From positions 1 to 22,232 of the forward strand of contig JAYSTY010000151.1 in the NCBI GenBank assembly GCA_043719385.1: a stretch of 22,232 bases of DNA. The letters run 5' to 3'. The notes under the pieces were generated by a model, which had not been told where the DNA came from, made no database searches, and saw nothing but the letters and a program-made list of their open reading frames with translations. The DNA is from JAFDVL01 sp043719385 (lineage in GTDB: Bacteria; Acidobacteriota; Blastocatellia; RBC074). Below are positions 6,896-14,977 of the stretch, piece by piece. The stretch's first letter is position 1. Each line of letters starts with the position of its first letter. The position numbers and the translations under genes are program-made.

Positions 6896-8695
6896 GTGCT
6901 AAATTTTCGCATACTATTTCATAACTTTTTTTTGCTCCTCGTATTTTACCTGCTGGGGTTCGGGCAATGTTATGCGGCACAGAATACGGCGCTTCCGCTG
7001 CCCGAACGAGTCCTGGTCGTATACAACGCGAACGTCCCGGCCTCCCAGGAAGTCGCCGATTACTACAGCAACAAACGCGGTATTCCGGCGGCGAACAAAT
7101 GCGCGATCACGCCGATTAATACCGATTCAGTTGACTGGTACGACTACGAAATAAACGTCCGCTACCCTGTCAAATCCTGCCTGAATGCACTCGGCAAAGA
7201 CCGGGTTTTGTATATCGTCTTCGCCTGGCAAACACCGTTCCGTATCGGCAATGTTCCCACGGCATCCGGTCGTGAAAGCAGGGCGCTGGATCAATTCATC
7301 GCCAACATCTGGAGCGACAATGTACCCGACGTTACCGAAATTACGAATCATCCATATTTCGCCGCCACACAAAGCCAGGGGAATGTTTACCCGCCGTTTG
7401 TTTCCTTCGCCGCTTACCGCAATCAGCCCGGCGCAGAATTAATTTATTCAGTGTGGCGATTGGATGCGGCAACCGCAGATTTGGCAAAAGGTTTAGTAGA
7501 TAAAGCGCTCCGGGCCGAAGCCAGTGGCTTGCAGGGACAGGCCTGTTTTGATCGCAGGTTTGGGGCCGCCGCTGCGCTGGAAGATTGGAGTTATGGCGCC
7601 GGTGATTGGGATTTATTTCGTGCGGCTGACTTCGCTAAAAAAACTGGCCTGTCTGTCACCGAAGACGAACAGGAAACGGAATTCGGAACCGCGCCAGCAG
7701 TATTGCGCTGCGAAAATGTAGCGTTGTATGCAGGCTGGTATTCTTACAACAACTACAACGATGCGTTCAGTTGGGCGACTGGCGCGATTGGTTTTCATCT
7801 CGACAGTGGTTCCGCGCTTGACCCACGCAGCGGCGCGAACTGGTCAGCCAACGCTTTGCAACGCGGCATCACCGTCACGAGCGGCGCAGTCAATGAACCG
7901 TATCTCGAAGGCCTGCCACATGCGGATGGCGTGTTCCGAAATCTATTTGCAGGCGCAAATGTCGGCGATGCTTTTTTGCGCAACACCGCTTTTTTGCAAT
8001 GGATGATTATTAACATCGGCGACCCGCTCTATCGCCCTTTTCCTGGCGGTCGTGAGCCTTTCAATTCATCATCGTTCACACAGAATTCTTTATCATTTGA
8101 TTCGACCTTTATTGTCGGAGGCAAGGCGATCACCGCGACTGTGAATTTAGCTGCTCCTGCTCCTGTTGGCGGCACAGAAGTGAAATTCACAAACACGCGC
8201 CCCGGAGCCGCAACCGTTCCTGACTCTCTGCGCATTCCGGCAGGCGCAACCAGCGCGACTTTTCCCATCACGACCACCGCGACAACGTATTATCAACCGG
8301 CGCTCATTGCCGCCGCATTCAATAACGAAACCGTCGCCAATACTTTGACCGTAGCGCCGCTGCTGTCCGCCATCACCTTCACTCCGCCCATCGTAGCGGC
8401 AGACACCGAAAAGACTGGAACAATTTTCCTGAACGACATCGCGCCCAGCGGCGGCGCAACAATTACCCTGACGAGTGACAATCCAACCATCATCCCCGTC
8501 CCGTCTACTGTCCAGATTGCAGCAGGACAAGCCAAAGCAACCTTCACCATTTTCACTGGAGTCGTAACAACAAACATAACCGCGACAATCACCGCTTCAC
8601 ACAATGGCGCGATGGAGGCAGCGAGTTTGACAGTAGTCCCAATCAAGCGGCGGATTGTGCCGAGCAGGAGAGTGAATAGTAGCGGTTCGAAATAA
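6896..8695 (+). CDS. TIGR03790 family exported protein with two Ig-like C-terminal repeats
   Basis: A 599-residue protein with a signal peptide (hydrophobic core about residues 10-23, cleavage probably after CYAA). The main domain (about 35-385) contains RVLVVYNANVPASQEVADYY, KRGIPAANKCAI, VLYIVFAWQTPFR and the terminal INIGDPLYRPFPGG, all characteristic of TIGR03790, an uncharacterised family common in Acidobacteriota, Planctomycetota and Verrucomicrobiota. Two Ig-like beta repeats follow (about 395-490 and 490-585), each built around VxxGxAKATFxI-type strands, then a basic tail. The GTG at 6896 is the only upstream start that keeps the signal peptide, but no good Shine-Dalgarno precedes it, so the start is moderately sure. 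It converges on the NACHT gene with only 9 nt between stops. Confidence 0.83.
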   Translation: MLNFRILFHNFFLLLVFYLLGFGQCYAAQNTALPLPERVLVVYNANVPASQEVADYYSNKRGIPAANKCAITPINTDSVDWYDYEINVRYPVKSCLNALGKDRVLYIVFAWQTPFRIGNVPTASGRESRALDQFIANIWSDNVPDVTEITNHPYFAATQSQGNVYPPFVSFAAYRNQPGAELIYSVWRLDAATADLAKGLVDKALRAEASGLQGQACFDRRFGAAAALEDWSYGAGDWDLFRAADFAKKTGLSVTEDEQETEFGTAPAVLRCENVALYAGWYSYNNYNDAFSWATGAIGFHLDSGSALDPRSGANWSANALQRGITVTSGAVNEPYLEGLPHADGVFRNLFAGANVGDAFLRNTAFLQWMIINIGDPLYRPFPGGREPFNSSSFTQNSLSFDSTFIVGGKAITATVNLAAPAPVGGTEVKFTNTRPGAATVPDSLRIPAGATSATFPITTTATTYYQPALIAAAFNNETVANTLTVAPLLSAITFTPPIVAADTEKTGTIFLNDIAPSGGATITLTSDNPTIIPVPSTVQIAAGQAKATFTIFTGVVTTNITATITASHNGAMEAASLTVVPIKRRIVPSRRVNSSGSK

Positions 8696-8704
8696 CGTAA
8701 TGCC

Positions 8705-11602
8705 TCACGCCTGTTTCCGCTCCCGAACTATCCGAATGCCTTCCCACGCAGGCAGCTTGCCTTCTTCGCGCAGCAGCAGGATTTGCATCCACCAATATGC
8801 TTGCAGCACGATTTGTTGACTGGTGTCGTAATCGCTCTTTGCGCCGCGCATCTTTTGCGACCAGATTCTACCCTCGGATTTCAGTAGATCGTAGCCTTGA
8901 TAAGCATAGGCAAAAATCTGCGCCGCATATTGACGACTGGCAAGCCGATATTGTGGCAAATCAGTAGCAAGCCTCATCCCTAACAATGCATCAATCAAAT
9001 GGGCGCGGCGAGAGACAAAAATCGTAGAAGAATCTTTTAGTACGACCACCGCTTGCCGGGCTTCGCGTTGTTGCTTTGATACTATCAACTCACATACTTT
9101 ATCAAATTCGTTGTAGGCGCGGGCGAGGTCGAGGACGCGGGCGAGGTCGAGGGCGTGGTCGCGGTCGAGGTCGAGGTCGAGGTCGCGGGCGCGGGCGCGG
9201 GCGTGGGCGTGGGCGCTGTCGAGGTCGAGGTCGAGGTCGAGCGCGAGGACGCGGTCGCGGTCGCGGTCGCGGTCGAAGCCTAGGTCGAAGGCGCGGGCGA
9301 GGGCGCGGGCGTGGGCGCGGTCGCGGGCGCGGTCGCGGGCGCGGTCGCTATCACTTATTATCTCCTTCACAAAGGGCACCCCATATTTTGAAACGATTGA
9401 TAGCTGATCAGCGATCTTTTTTTTCGCTGGTTCATTCATTCCCAAAAGTTGCCGATAAGAATTCATCGTGCCCCAGGTTCCAAACTCGGTTTGCGATGAT
9501 TTTATGATTGTGACTTCATCCATTTGTGGCAGCCGATAGACGACCTCTTCGCCGGGTTTTTGAGGCAACCGCGTTAGCCATTCGCAAAACGCCTCCGCAT
9601 CTTCGGCTCGCATTCCCAGAACCGGGTCTTTTGCCTGACCTTTTGCAAACGTGAAATCTGTCCAATGATCAGGCTGATGATATTGACCATTGGCACGCAT
9701 CTGATCCAGAAACAGTTGATATTCAGCGCAATGTAAAAAGTCGAGATCAATTTCACGATTATCATCTATGCGCTGCAAGGATTTCAGCCGCCGCGATAAT
9801 TTTACCTGCGCTGCCAACTGCCTTAATTCGGGAACATCAGATTCAAGCCCATCAATCAAACGTGCATTTACATCGTCTTTGGTTTTCTGGTCTATTTGCT
9901 TCGCTTCTTCCAGACATTCGGAAGCTAAGGTTAAGGCAGCCACACCGCCATTGATCAGGCAGGCTTTGACAATCCAAGTCGCATCACTTTTCGCGGCATA
10001 CAAGCGCAAGGTTTCGTGCCACCAGCTATCGTCTACAATTTCATTCCAATCAGGCTTTGCTTCTGGATGTTCCAGCCAATGCTCTGCCGTCAGAAATTCC
10101 TGAAAGGTCAAATGGGCAAAGCTCCAAATTCCTTCTTCACGTTCCTGCAATAATCCGCTGCTGGCTTGAAAACTTTTGAGTGCGGAAGGTGCATCGCTTT
10201 CAGTCATTCCTACGCTTGGCAACATCGTGCAAATAATTTTAGCTGCCTCGGCTGCGGGAATTTGTTTTATTCCATTTTTCATCATAACAGCCGCAAGTGG
10301 CTGCAAGACCGCACGTTTTTGGGCAGAGGTGAGAGCATCTTTGACGCCTCTCGCCTGTCGCCAACGACCAAGTAACACTTCACAGATTTCGTTGTAAAGT
10401 TCTGAGCGACTGCCCGGTAATGCGCCGTGATAACGATGTACCATTGCAATCATTGTCAGTAATAATGGATTGACTGTCAGTGCGCTGAGTGATGGTTGAT
10501 TGCGCAATCGTTGCAATAAATCATCTGCTCCTTTTGTGGCTTGTTCCTGAATTTCTTCGGTGACAGGTTTTTTCGCGGCAGCGTTGCCAGACGCAACAAC
10601 TTCGTTGGCGAGATACCAATTGTTGACGAATGATTTGACTTGTTGTGAATCAAAGCCCTGCACTTCGATCACAATATTGGCGCGTTGCAACGGCGCATCG
10701 CGGTAGCCTTGCGGACGCGACGTGATGACAAATGGACATCCAGTATAGTTGCGAATTTGATCGTCTACCCATTGTGAAATCGCTAAACGCTTTTCTTTGT
10801 CCGCCACTTCGTCCAAGCCATCCAGTAACACTAAACATTTGCCGTTTTCCAATTGCCGCTCGAACCAATCAGGGGAAGGCTTCAATTTCGGGAATTGTTT
10901 GGTCAAATGATTCTGCGCCAAAGTGCCGAGTTTGAGTGTCGGGTTTTCCGTAATTGCCGCAACGTGATCGCGCAGGAAAAGCAGCACTGGAATATACGAG
11001 CGCAGCCGATATTTTCTTTGCCGATTACCCGCCATTACTAACGCTAGGTGTTGCATCAATGTAGTCTTGCCGCAGCCAGGAGCGCCGATTATTGCTAATG
11101 CTGTAGCTTCGCCTGAGTTGCGTTTATGAGTACGAAGAAAATCCCAAATCTGCCCTTTATCCTTGAGATTTTGGGTCGAGAGTTGTTGTGCTATCGGGTT
11201 GGCGTTGGCTTTGGCTGGATTGAGAGAAGGCGCAATGCGAAGGTCTACGAACACCTGATCTAATTTGAGATTGAACGTATTGATAAGCCCCAACCCGCGT
11301 ACATTGAACATTCCATATTCGCGGATGACCTGTTTGAAATAATCACGGCGAAATCCGGGTTTGGAATTTTTTACCAGATTGCGAGTCCAATCGGCAGTCG
11401 CTTTGACTGCATCTTTTTTCAGTTCGTCTTCCCAAACTTTTTTGAGAAATGCTCCGCCGAAAACTGCCACTTCATAGCCGACGCCAATTGATGCCGAAAG
11501 CAATGGACGTTGCTGGACGAAATCAGGTTTTGCCCAAAGCCCAACGCCCACCGGAAGTTGCGCAATCAACGCAAGAAATAATTTACGAATAGCTTCAGGC
11601 AT
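8705..11602 (-). CDS. NACHT-domain (STAND) NTPase with hexanucleotide-encoded repeat
   Basis: A 965-residue signal-transducing NTPase, a class often used as a phage sensor. Domains in order: residues 1-165, an unassigned region with hydrophobic stretches; NACHT with Walker A GAPGCGKTT (173-181), Walker B LVLLDGLDEV (257-266) and sensor TSRP (294-297); helical and winged-helix region ending in WSFAHLTFQEFLTAEHW (493-509); helices to about 610; a degenerate FGE/SUMF1-like segment (about 622-710) with EDAEAFCEWLTRL and VVYRLPQMDEV; a 78-residue two-residue repeat (752-829); and an unassigned C-terminal domain (830-965). The start is fixed by AGGAGG 6 nt upstream of the ATG. No recognised nuclease, TIR or protease effector is visible, so what the protein does once activated is unknown. 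Defence function is inferred from the NACHT class and the VapBC neighbours. Confidence 0.88.
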   Translation of the reverse strand: MPEAIRKLFLALIAQLPVGVGLWAKPDFVQQRPLLSASIGVGYEVAVFGGAFLKKVWEDELKKDAVKATADWTRNLVKNSKPGFRRDYFKQVIREYGMFNVRGLGLINTFNLKLDQVFVDLRIAPSLNPAKANANPIAQQLSTQNLKDKGQIWDFLRTHKRNSGEATALAIIGAPGCGKTTLMQHLALVMAGNRQRKYRLRSYIPVLLFLRDHVAAITENPTLKLGTLAQNHLTKQFPKLKPSPDWFERQLENGKCLVLLDGLDEVADKEKRLAISQWVDDQIRNYTGCPFVITSRPQGYRDAPLQRANIVIEVQGFDSQQVKSFVNNWYLANEVVASGNAAAKKPVTEEIQEQATKGADDLLQRLRNQPSLSALTVNPLLLTMIAMVHRYHGALPGSRSELYNEICEVLLGRWRQARGVKDALTSAQKRAVLQPLAAVMMKNGIKQIPAAEAAKIICTMLPSVGMTESDAPSALKSFQASSGLLQEREEGIWSFAHLTFQEFLTAEHWLEHPEAKPDWNEIVDDSWWHETLRLYAAKSDATWIVKACLINGGVAALTLASECLEEAKQIDQKTKDDVNARLIDGLESDVPELRQLAAQVKLSRRLKSLQRIDDNREIDLDFLHCAEYQLFLDQMRANGQYHQPDHWTDFTFAKGQAKDPVLGMRAEDAEAFCEWLTRLPQKPGEEVVYRLPQMDEVTIIKSSQTEFGTWGTMNSYRQLLGMNEPAKKKIADQLSIVSKYGVPFVKEIISDSDRARDRARDRAHARALARAFDLGFDRDRDRDRVLALDLDLDLDSAHAHARARARDLDLDLDRDHALDLARVLDLARAYNEFDKVCELIVSKQQREARQAVVVLKDSSTIFVSRRAHLIDALLGMRLATDLPQYRLASRQYAAQIFAYAYQGYDLLKSEGRIWSQKMRGAKSDYDTSQQIVLQAYWWMQILLLREEGKLPAWEGIRIVRERKQA
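9116..9349 (-). repeat. 39-unit in-frame hexanucleotide repeat (GNC-CNC) in the NACHT gene
   Basis: Read on the coding strand, the 234 bases are 39 tandem hexamers of form GNC CNC in register with the codons (order: CNC then GNC per residue pair). By my count the GNC positions encode Asp 19, Ala 17, Val 2 and Gly 1. The other positions encode Arg 17, Leu 14, His 4, Phe 2 and Ser 2. First and third codon bases are almost invariant while the second base varies. Exceptions include TTC (Phe), AGC (Ser), one CTA and one GCG. Because the unit is 6 bases, gain or loss of whole units would never shift the frame. Confidence 0.92.
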
Positions 11603-11702
11603 TGCCCCTCCTGATGTAAGTCGTTACAGCTACGATTGTCTTATGATTACTGAGGAGGGAAATATAGCATGTTCCGTGGAAGACTTGCTATGTAATCCTG
11701 AA

Positions 11703-12095
11703 CTACTTGAAACTATCAAGGCTCAGAACGTTCAGGCTGCTGTCTATGGTCTCAAAATCGTCGTAATCATCAGTCAGTAAATCGGCATTGAGGTATTTTG
11801 TGGTTGCCAGAATAATGGCGTCAGGCAATTTAATTTTTTTGGTTTTGTTTTTGCGATAGAGGATTGCGAGATCAGCAATGGCTCGGTTAATCTCGACAAT
11901 TTTGAGATTTGCGAAAAGTTCATCTATGAAAGATTTTTCGTCGGCATTGGTGAAGTCATAGGCATAGACTTCCATGTACGTGATGATCGAAACATAGAAC
12001 TCATCGTAAGCAGCGAGTAGCTTCTGTGAATCAATAATTTGCTTTGAGGCAAAAATGATAACATTACTGTCTAAAACTGATTTAGTCCCATTCAT
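11703..12095 (-). CDS. vapC: PIN-domain toxin, VapC-like ribonuclease
   Basis: A 130-residue PIN-domain protein, usual length for a VapC toxin, which cleaves RNA in a metal-dependent way when its antitoxin is lost. Acidic active-site candidates are Asp9 (LDSNVII), Glu42 (MEV), Asp92 (LPDAIILA) and Asp109/Asp110 (LLTDD), the expected PIN arrangement. Its ATG lies inside the end of the upstream antitoxin gene (14-base overlap), typical of coupled toxin-antitoxin operons. It ends 100 bases upstream of the NACHT start. The base composition is AT-rich compared with the exported-protein genes nearby. The family is secure; the RNA target is unknown. Confidence 0.88.
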   Translation of the reverse strand: MNGTKSVLDSNVIIFASKQIIDSQKLLAAYDEFYVSIITYMEVYAYDFTNADEKSFIDELFANLKIVEINRAIADLAILYRKNKTKKIKLPDAIILATTKYLNADLLTDDYDDFETIDSSLNVLSLDSFK

Positions 12096-12324
12096 CTCTT
12101 AACTCTTTTTGCCAAGCCTTAACGTCCTCTATCCCGCTGAACATTTCTACTTTTTCCATTTTAGTGAAGACAGCGCGAAGTCTTTCTTTCTGTGATGTAG
12201 CAGGAACTTTTGGAGCTTCGTCTAAAATTGTCACCAAAGCGCGGCTGCCACTTTTTAAGCGGGTTTCAGTTAAAAGGCTAATTGTACCTTCATCATTGAC
12301 GATGGCTTCAAGTGTTTCATACAT
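12082..12324 (-). CDS. vapB: antitoxin of the VapBC-type pair
   Basis: An 80-residue protein encoded directly upstream of, and overlapping, the PIN toxin gene. The N-terminal half (MYETLEAIVNDEGTISLL then SGSRALVTILDE) resembles the small beta-rich DNA-binding antitoxins of the DUF104/AF2212-like or AbrB-like type. The C-terminal half is charged and ends in DVKAWQKELRDEWD, the kind of helical tail that occupies a PIN active site. GAGGA lies about 8 nt before the ATG. The upstream gap is very AT-rich and could hold the autoregulatory operator, but I see no convincing palindrome. Called from context plus similarity of form, so the exact antitoxin family is uncertain. Confidence 0.78.
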   Translation of the reverse strand: MYETLEAIVNDEGTISLLTETRLKSGSRALVTILDEAPKVPATSQKERLRAVFTKMEKVEMFSGIEDVKAWQKELRDEWD

Positions 12325-12389
12325 AATTTTTCCTCGAATTACTTCGTGAAATTAAAAGTAACAATTAAAATATTAACACAGTTGTCAGC

Positions 12390-13679
12390 TCATTTCTTAT
12401 AAACCACGCCGCCCTTCATCACGAATTTTACCTTCTCCATTTCGGTAATATCCTTCAGCGGATCGCCGTCAACTGCTACGATGTCCGCGAATTTTCCGAT
12501 GGAAATTGAGCCAACTTTATCGCTCCATCCCAGTAAATCAGCCGAATTCACGGTCGCGGATTTGATGGCTTCCATGGGCGTCAAGCCCCAGCGAACCATG
12601 TGCGCAAATTGCTTGCCGTTCCAGCCGTGCGGGTAGACTCCGGCGTCGGTTCCGTAGGCGATTTTGACTCCGGCTTTGACGGCTTTTTGAAAGCTCTCGC
12701 GTTGCGTGCGACCGACTTTGCGCTCCTTCTCAATGATCTTTTCGGGGTAGCCCATCTTCGCGTATTCCGCCAGAATATAATCATCGTTGTAAATATCGGC
12801 GACCAGATATGTGCCGTGTTCTTTCATTAATCTGATGGCTTCGTCGTCGAGGAAAGAGCCGTGTTCGATGGAGGCTACACCCGCAATGGTGGCGCGTTTG
12901 ATGCCTTCGGTTCCGTGGGCATGGGCGCAAACTTTTTTGCCCCACATCGCGGCTTCGTCTACCATCGCTTTCATTTCTTCCAACGAATATTGCGGAGCGC
13001 CGACGGATTCTTCTTCGGATAAAACTCCGGCAGTAGCGATCATTTTAATCACGTCTGCGCCGTACTTAATTTGAAAACGAACTTGTTTGCGAATGGCATC
13101 AGCGCCATCGGCGATGTTGGAAATTCTGTCAAATTTCAGGAATGGGGAAAATCCGTTGATGTCGCCGTGACCTCCAGTGGAACCAATGGCGAGCGTCGCA
13201 CATTGCATTCTTGGCCCAACAATTTCTCCGCGATTGATGGCGTTGCGAAGGGCGACGTCTACAAATTCTCCCGCGCCTACATTACGAATTGTCGTGAAGC
13301 CTGCTTCCAAAGTTCGCTTCGCGTAAATGTGCGCGGTGACAGCTTCGTCAATGTGAGACTTGCGAAAAATATCCGTATAAAAATCCGAAGGCTGTCCCGT
13401 GACATGCGTATGGCAATCAATCAAGCCGGGCATGACTGTCGAATTTTTGAGGTCAATGACTTCTACGCCTGCGGGGACTTTTACGTCAGCGCCGACCGCG
13501 ATAATTTTGTCGCCTTCGATGATGATAAAGGCGTTATTGATGACGGTATTGCTGATGCCATCAATCAGGCGTCCGGCTTTGATGGCAATTACTTTGGGTT
13601 TTTCTTTGGCAGGTTCCTGGGCGAAAGCTGTAGCAGAAAAGACTATCGCAATAAGCAGTAAAAGCAATTTTGTTTTCAT
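12390..13679 (-). CDS. exported amidohydrolase (imidazolonepropionase/prolidase-like clade)
   Basis: A 429-residue metal-dependent hydrolase with a Sec signal peptide, MKTKLLLLLIAIVFSATAFA (1-20). The amidohydrolase barrel shows the expected metal ligands: HTH motif in GLIDCHTHV (His90, His92), Lys212 in VIKMIATAG (probably carboxylated), His253 in CAHAHG, His273 in IEHGS and Asp345 in YGTDAG. The C-terminal beta sandwich closes with ADIVAVDGDPL. This clade includes Xaa-Pro peptidases, imidazolonepropionase and related hydrolases of cyclic amides, so peptide or amide cleavage in the periplasm is likely but the substrate is open. Start 13679 was chosen for the signal peptide. No Shine-Dalgarno is visible on this strand. 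Confidence 0.87.
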   Translation of the reverse strand: MKTKLLLLLIAIVFSATAFAQEPAKEKPKVIAIKAGRLIDGISNTVINNAFIIIEGDKIIAVGADVKVPAGVEVIDLKNSTVMPGLIDCHTHVTGQPSDFYTDIFRKSHIDEAVTAHIYAKRTLEAGFTTIRNVGAGEFVDVALRNAINRGEIVGPRMQCATLAIGSTGGHGDINGFSPFLKFDRISNIADGADAIRKQVRFQIKYGADVIKMIATAGVLSEEESVGAPQYSLEEMKAMVDEAAMWGKKVCAHAHGTEGIKRATIAGVASIEHGSFLDDEAIRLMKEHGTYLVADIYNDDYILAEYAKMGYPEKIIEKERKVGRTQRESFQKAVKAGVKIAYGTDAGVYPHGWNGKQFAHMVRWGLTPMEAIKSATVNSADLLGWSDKVGSISIGKFADIVAVDGDPLKDITEMEKVKFVMKGGVVYKK

Positions 13680-13705
13680 AAAATTTTCGGAGGTAAGAAG
13701 TAAAA

Positions 13706-13794
13706 TTTTAGCCACAGATGGCACAGAATAAACAGATTTTCACAGTTTCTAATCTGTGTGAAGCTGTTTCAATCAGTGTCATCTGTGGCTAAAA
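13706..13794. repeat. 89-base imperfect palindrome
   Basis: Perfect 15-base terminal arms TTTTAGCCACAGATG (13706-13720) and complement (13780-13794) are followed inwards by partly matching arms around CAGATTTTCACA and its counterpart. The arms carry repeated CACAG/CAGAT words. It lies in the 126-base gap between the isomerase-like gene and the amidohydrolase gene, so in RNA it would form a long hairpin after the first and before the second. Confidence 0.72.
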
Positions 13795-13805
13795 AAATCT
13801 GACGA

Positions 13806-14678
13806 TTACTTTAAATTCGCCAGCAAACCTTTGGTGTATCCCAAAGTTTCAGCCAATCCCGCCAACGGGTCTTTGCCATCTTTTTCGTATTCGTATCCGG
13901 CTAAGCCCTGGAAATTAATTTTACGCAACGCCTGTAAAATCGCCGTCAGATCAAGAATCCCGCGTCCACCTTCAATTGGTGTATTTTTATTGCCCAGCGC
14001 GGAAATATCTTTCAAATGTAAATCGTACAGACGCTCTTTGCATTTGATGATGGATTCGGCGGGGTCAACTCCGGCGCGGGCGGTGTGACCTACGTCAATG
14101 CAAAGCCCGATGCGTTTGTCGAATTTTTCAACTGCCTTCATGACATCATAAGGCGAAGGAAAAAATCCTTTATCTTCGGGGCCGTGATTGTGGATGGCGA
14201 GCTTGATGTTGAATTCTTTGACAAGTTTGTCGAGCAGCGGCATGGCGTCCAGACGCGGTGCGCACACCATGACGGAGACGCCAATGTCTCTGGCGAATTC
14301 AAAGCCCTTGCGAATTTCTTCATCGCTGCCACGCAGGCTGATGTTGCCGGCGCTCATCAAAACCATTCCGGCGTCGCGGAACATTTGGGCGCGGCGTTTG
14401 CGTTCTTCGGTCGAGTGCGAAATATCAATATGATTTTTCACATTTTTGACCGAGATATATTTTGCTTCGACGCGCTGCAACCCTTTGATGGTTTCTTCGA
14501 GAGGCCATTCGCGGAAGGTATACGTGGCGACACCAATTTTCAGCCCTTTCCACGGGTCTGGATGCGTGATGGTTTTTTGCGCAAAGACGGCAGCGAATTC
14601 CGCCAGGGGAAGCGCCGCCGCCGCGAGTGCCGATGTTTTGAGTAAAGTACGGCGCGAGATAGGTGTTGAGTTAGTCAT
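13806..14678 (-). CDS. Tat-exported sugar phosphate isomerase/epimerase-like TIM barrel protein
   Basis: A 290-residue protein of the xylose-isomerase-like TIM barrel (AP_endonuc_2) family. The N-terminus has a twin-arginine signal, SRRTLLKTSALAAAALPLA (residues 8-26). The barrel starts at LKIGVATYTFREWPLEE. Likely metal or substrate residues lie in AIHNHG (His163, His165), LCIDVGHTARAG (Asp195, His198), YDLHLKDI (His221) and GYEYE (Glu263). The start at 14678 has AGGA 9 nt upstream and gives a normal Tat leader; the longer frame to 14786 runs into a palindrome. Exported members of this family often sit near Gfo/Idh/MocA oxidoreductases, and one such gene is present about 9 kb away, but no joint pathway can be proven here. 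Confidence 0.86.
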   Translation of the reverse strand: MTNSTPISRRTLLKTSALAAAALPLAEFAAVFAQKTITHPDPWKGLKIGVATYTFREWPLEETIKGLQRVEAKYISVKNVKNHIDISHSTEERKRRAQMFRDAGMVLMSAGNISLRGSDEEIRKGFEFARDIGVSVMVCAPRLDAMPLLDKLVKEFNIKLAIHNHGPEDKGFFPSPYDVMKAVEKFDKRIGLCIDVGHTARAGVDPAESIIKCKERLYDLHLKDISALGNKNTPIEGGRGILDLTAILQALRKINFQGLAGYEYEKDGKDPLAGLAETLGYTKGLLANLK

Positions 14679-14755
14679 ACGTGAAATCCTTTTTATTAGT
14701 CTCAGTAGTTCCAGCTTTGGAGGAATTGTTTGCGGCTCTACCGCCTGCTGTATTG

Positions 14756-14810
14756 CGTGAGCTTGCACGAAGTGATTGTGCCGCACGCCCTTACTTCGTG
14801 CAAGCTCACG
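14756..14810. repeat. REP-like palindrome, copy 2
   Basis: Perfect 18-base arms CGTGAGCTTGCACGAAGT (14756-14773) and complement (14793-14810) surround a 19-base loop. On the complement strand, GCACGAAGTAAGGG (within 14783-14801) matches GCACGCAGTAAGGG of the palindrome at 6826-6884. It lies upstream of the isomerase-like gene, inside the 299-base gene-free stretch 14679-14977. The rest of that stretch shows only a weak TTGCCTGG/CCAGGCAA pair (about 14832-14898). Confidence 0.75.
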
Positions 14811-14977
14811 TATCGTCCCTGAAAACTTTTGTTTGCCTGGTTATTTGGCGGGTTTAAATGCGGTGGGTAGCGGTGCGGCTGTTACTTGTCCAGGCAATGA
14901 GGCAGAGCCATCATCGTGCGATAGATCAGGTGAAGAAAAAATATTTTCTTTCCCTCTTCCGCCCTGCTCTTTTTACG

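Noticed and set aside
9076..9507. A 143-codon plus-strand frame encoding a long Arg-Gly run.
   Set aside because: It is the antisense shadow of the GNC-CNC repeat in the NACHT gene; the hexamer lacks stops in this frame, and no initiation signal or other domain supports it.
11642..11779. A short plus-strand frame of about 45 codons starting MITEEGNIACS.
   Set aside because: Most of it overlaps the 3' end of the PIN toxin gene on the other strand. It has no Shine-Dalgarno at its own ATG; GGAGG lies within it.
13071..13661. A 196-codon plus-strand frame.
   Set aside because: It lies antisense to the amidohydrolase, whose catalytic motifs are intact; the plus frame shows no family features.
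13686..13697. GGAGGT on the plus strand next to the amidohydrolase start.
   Set aside because: It looks like a ribosome binding site but is on the wrong strand for that gene, and no plus-strand gene follows.
14085..14645. A 186-codon plus-strand frame.
   Set aside because: Antisense to the isomerase-like gene, which has a Tat signal and TIM-barrel motifs.
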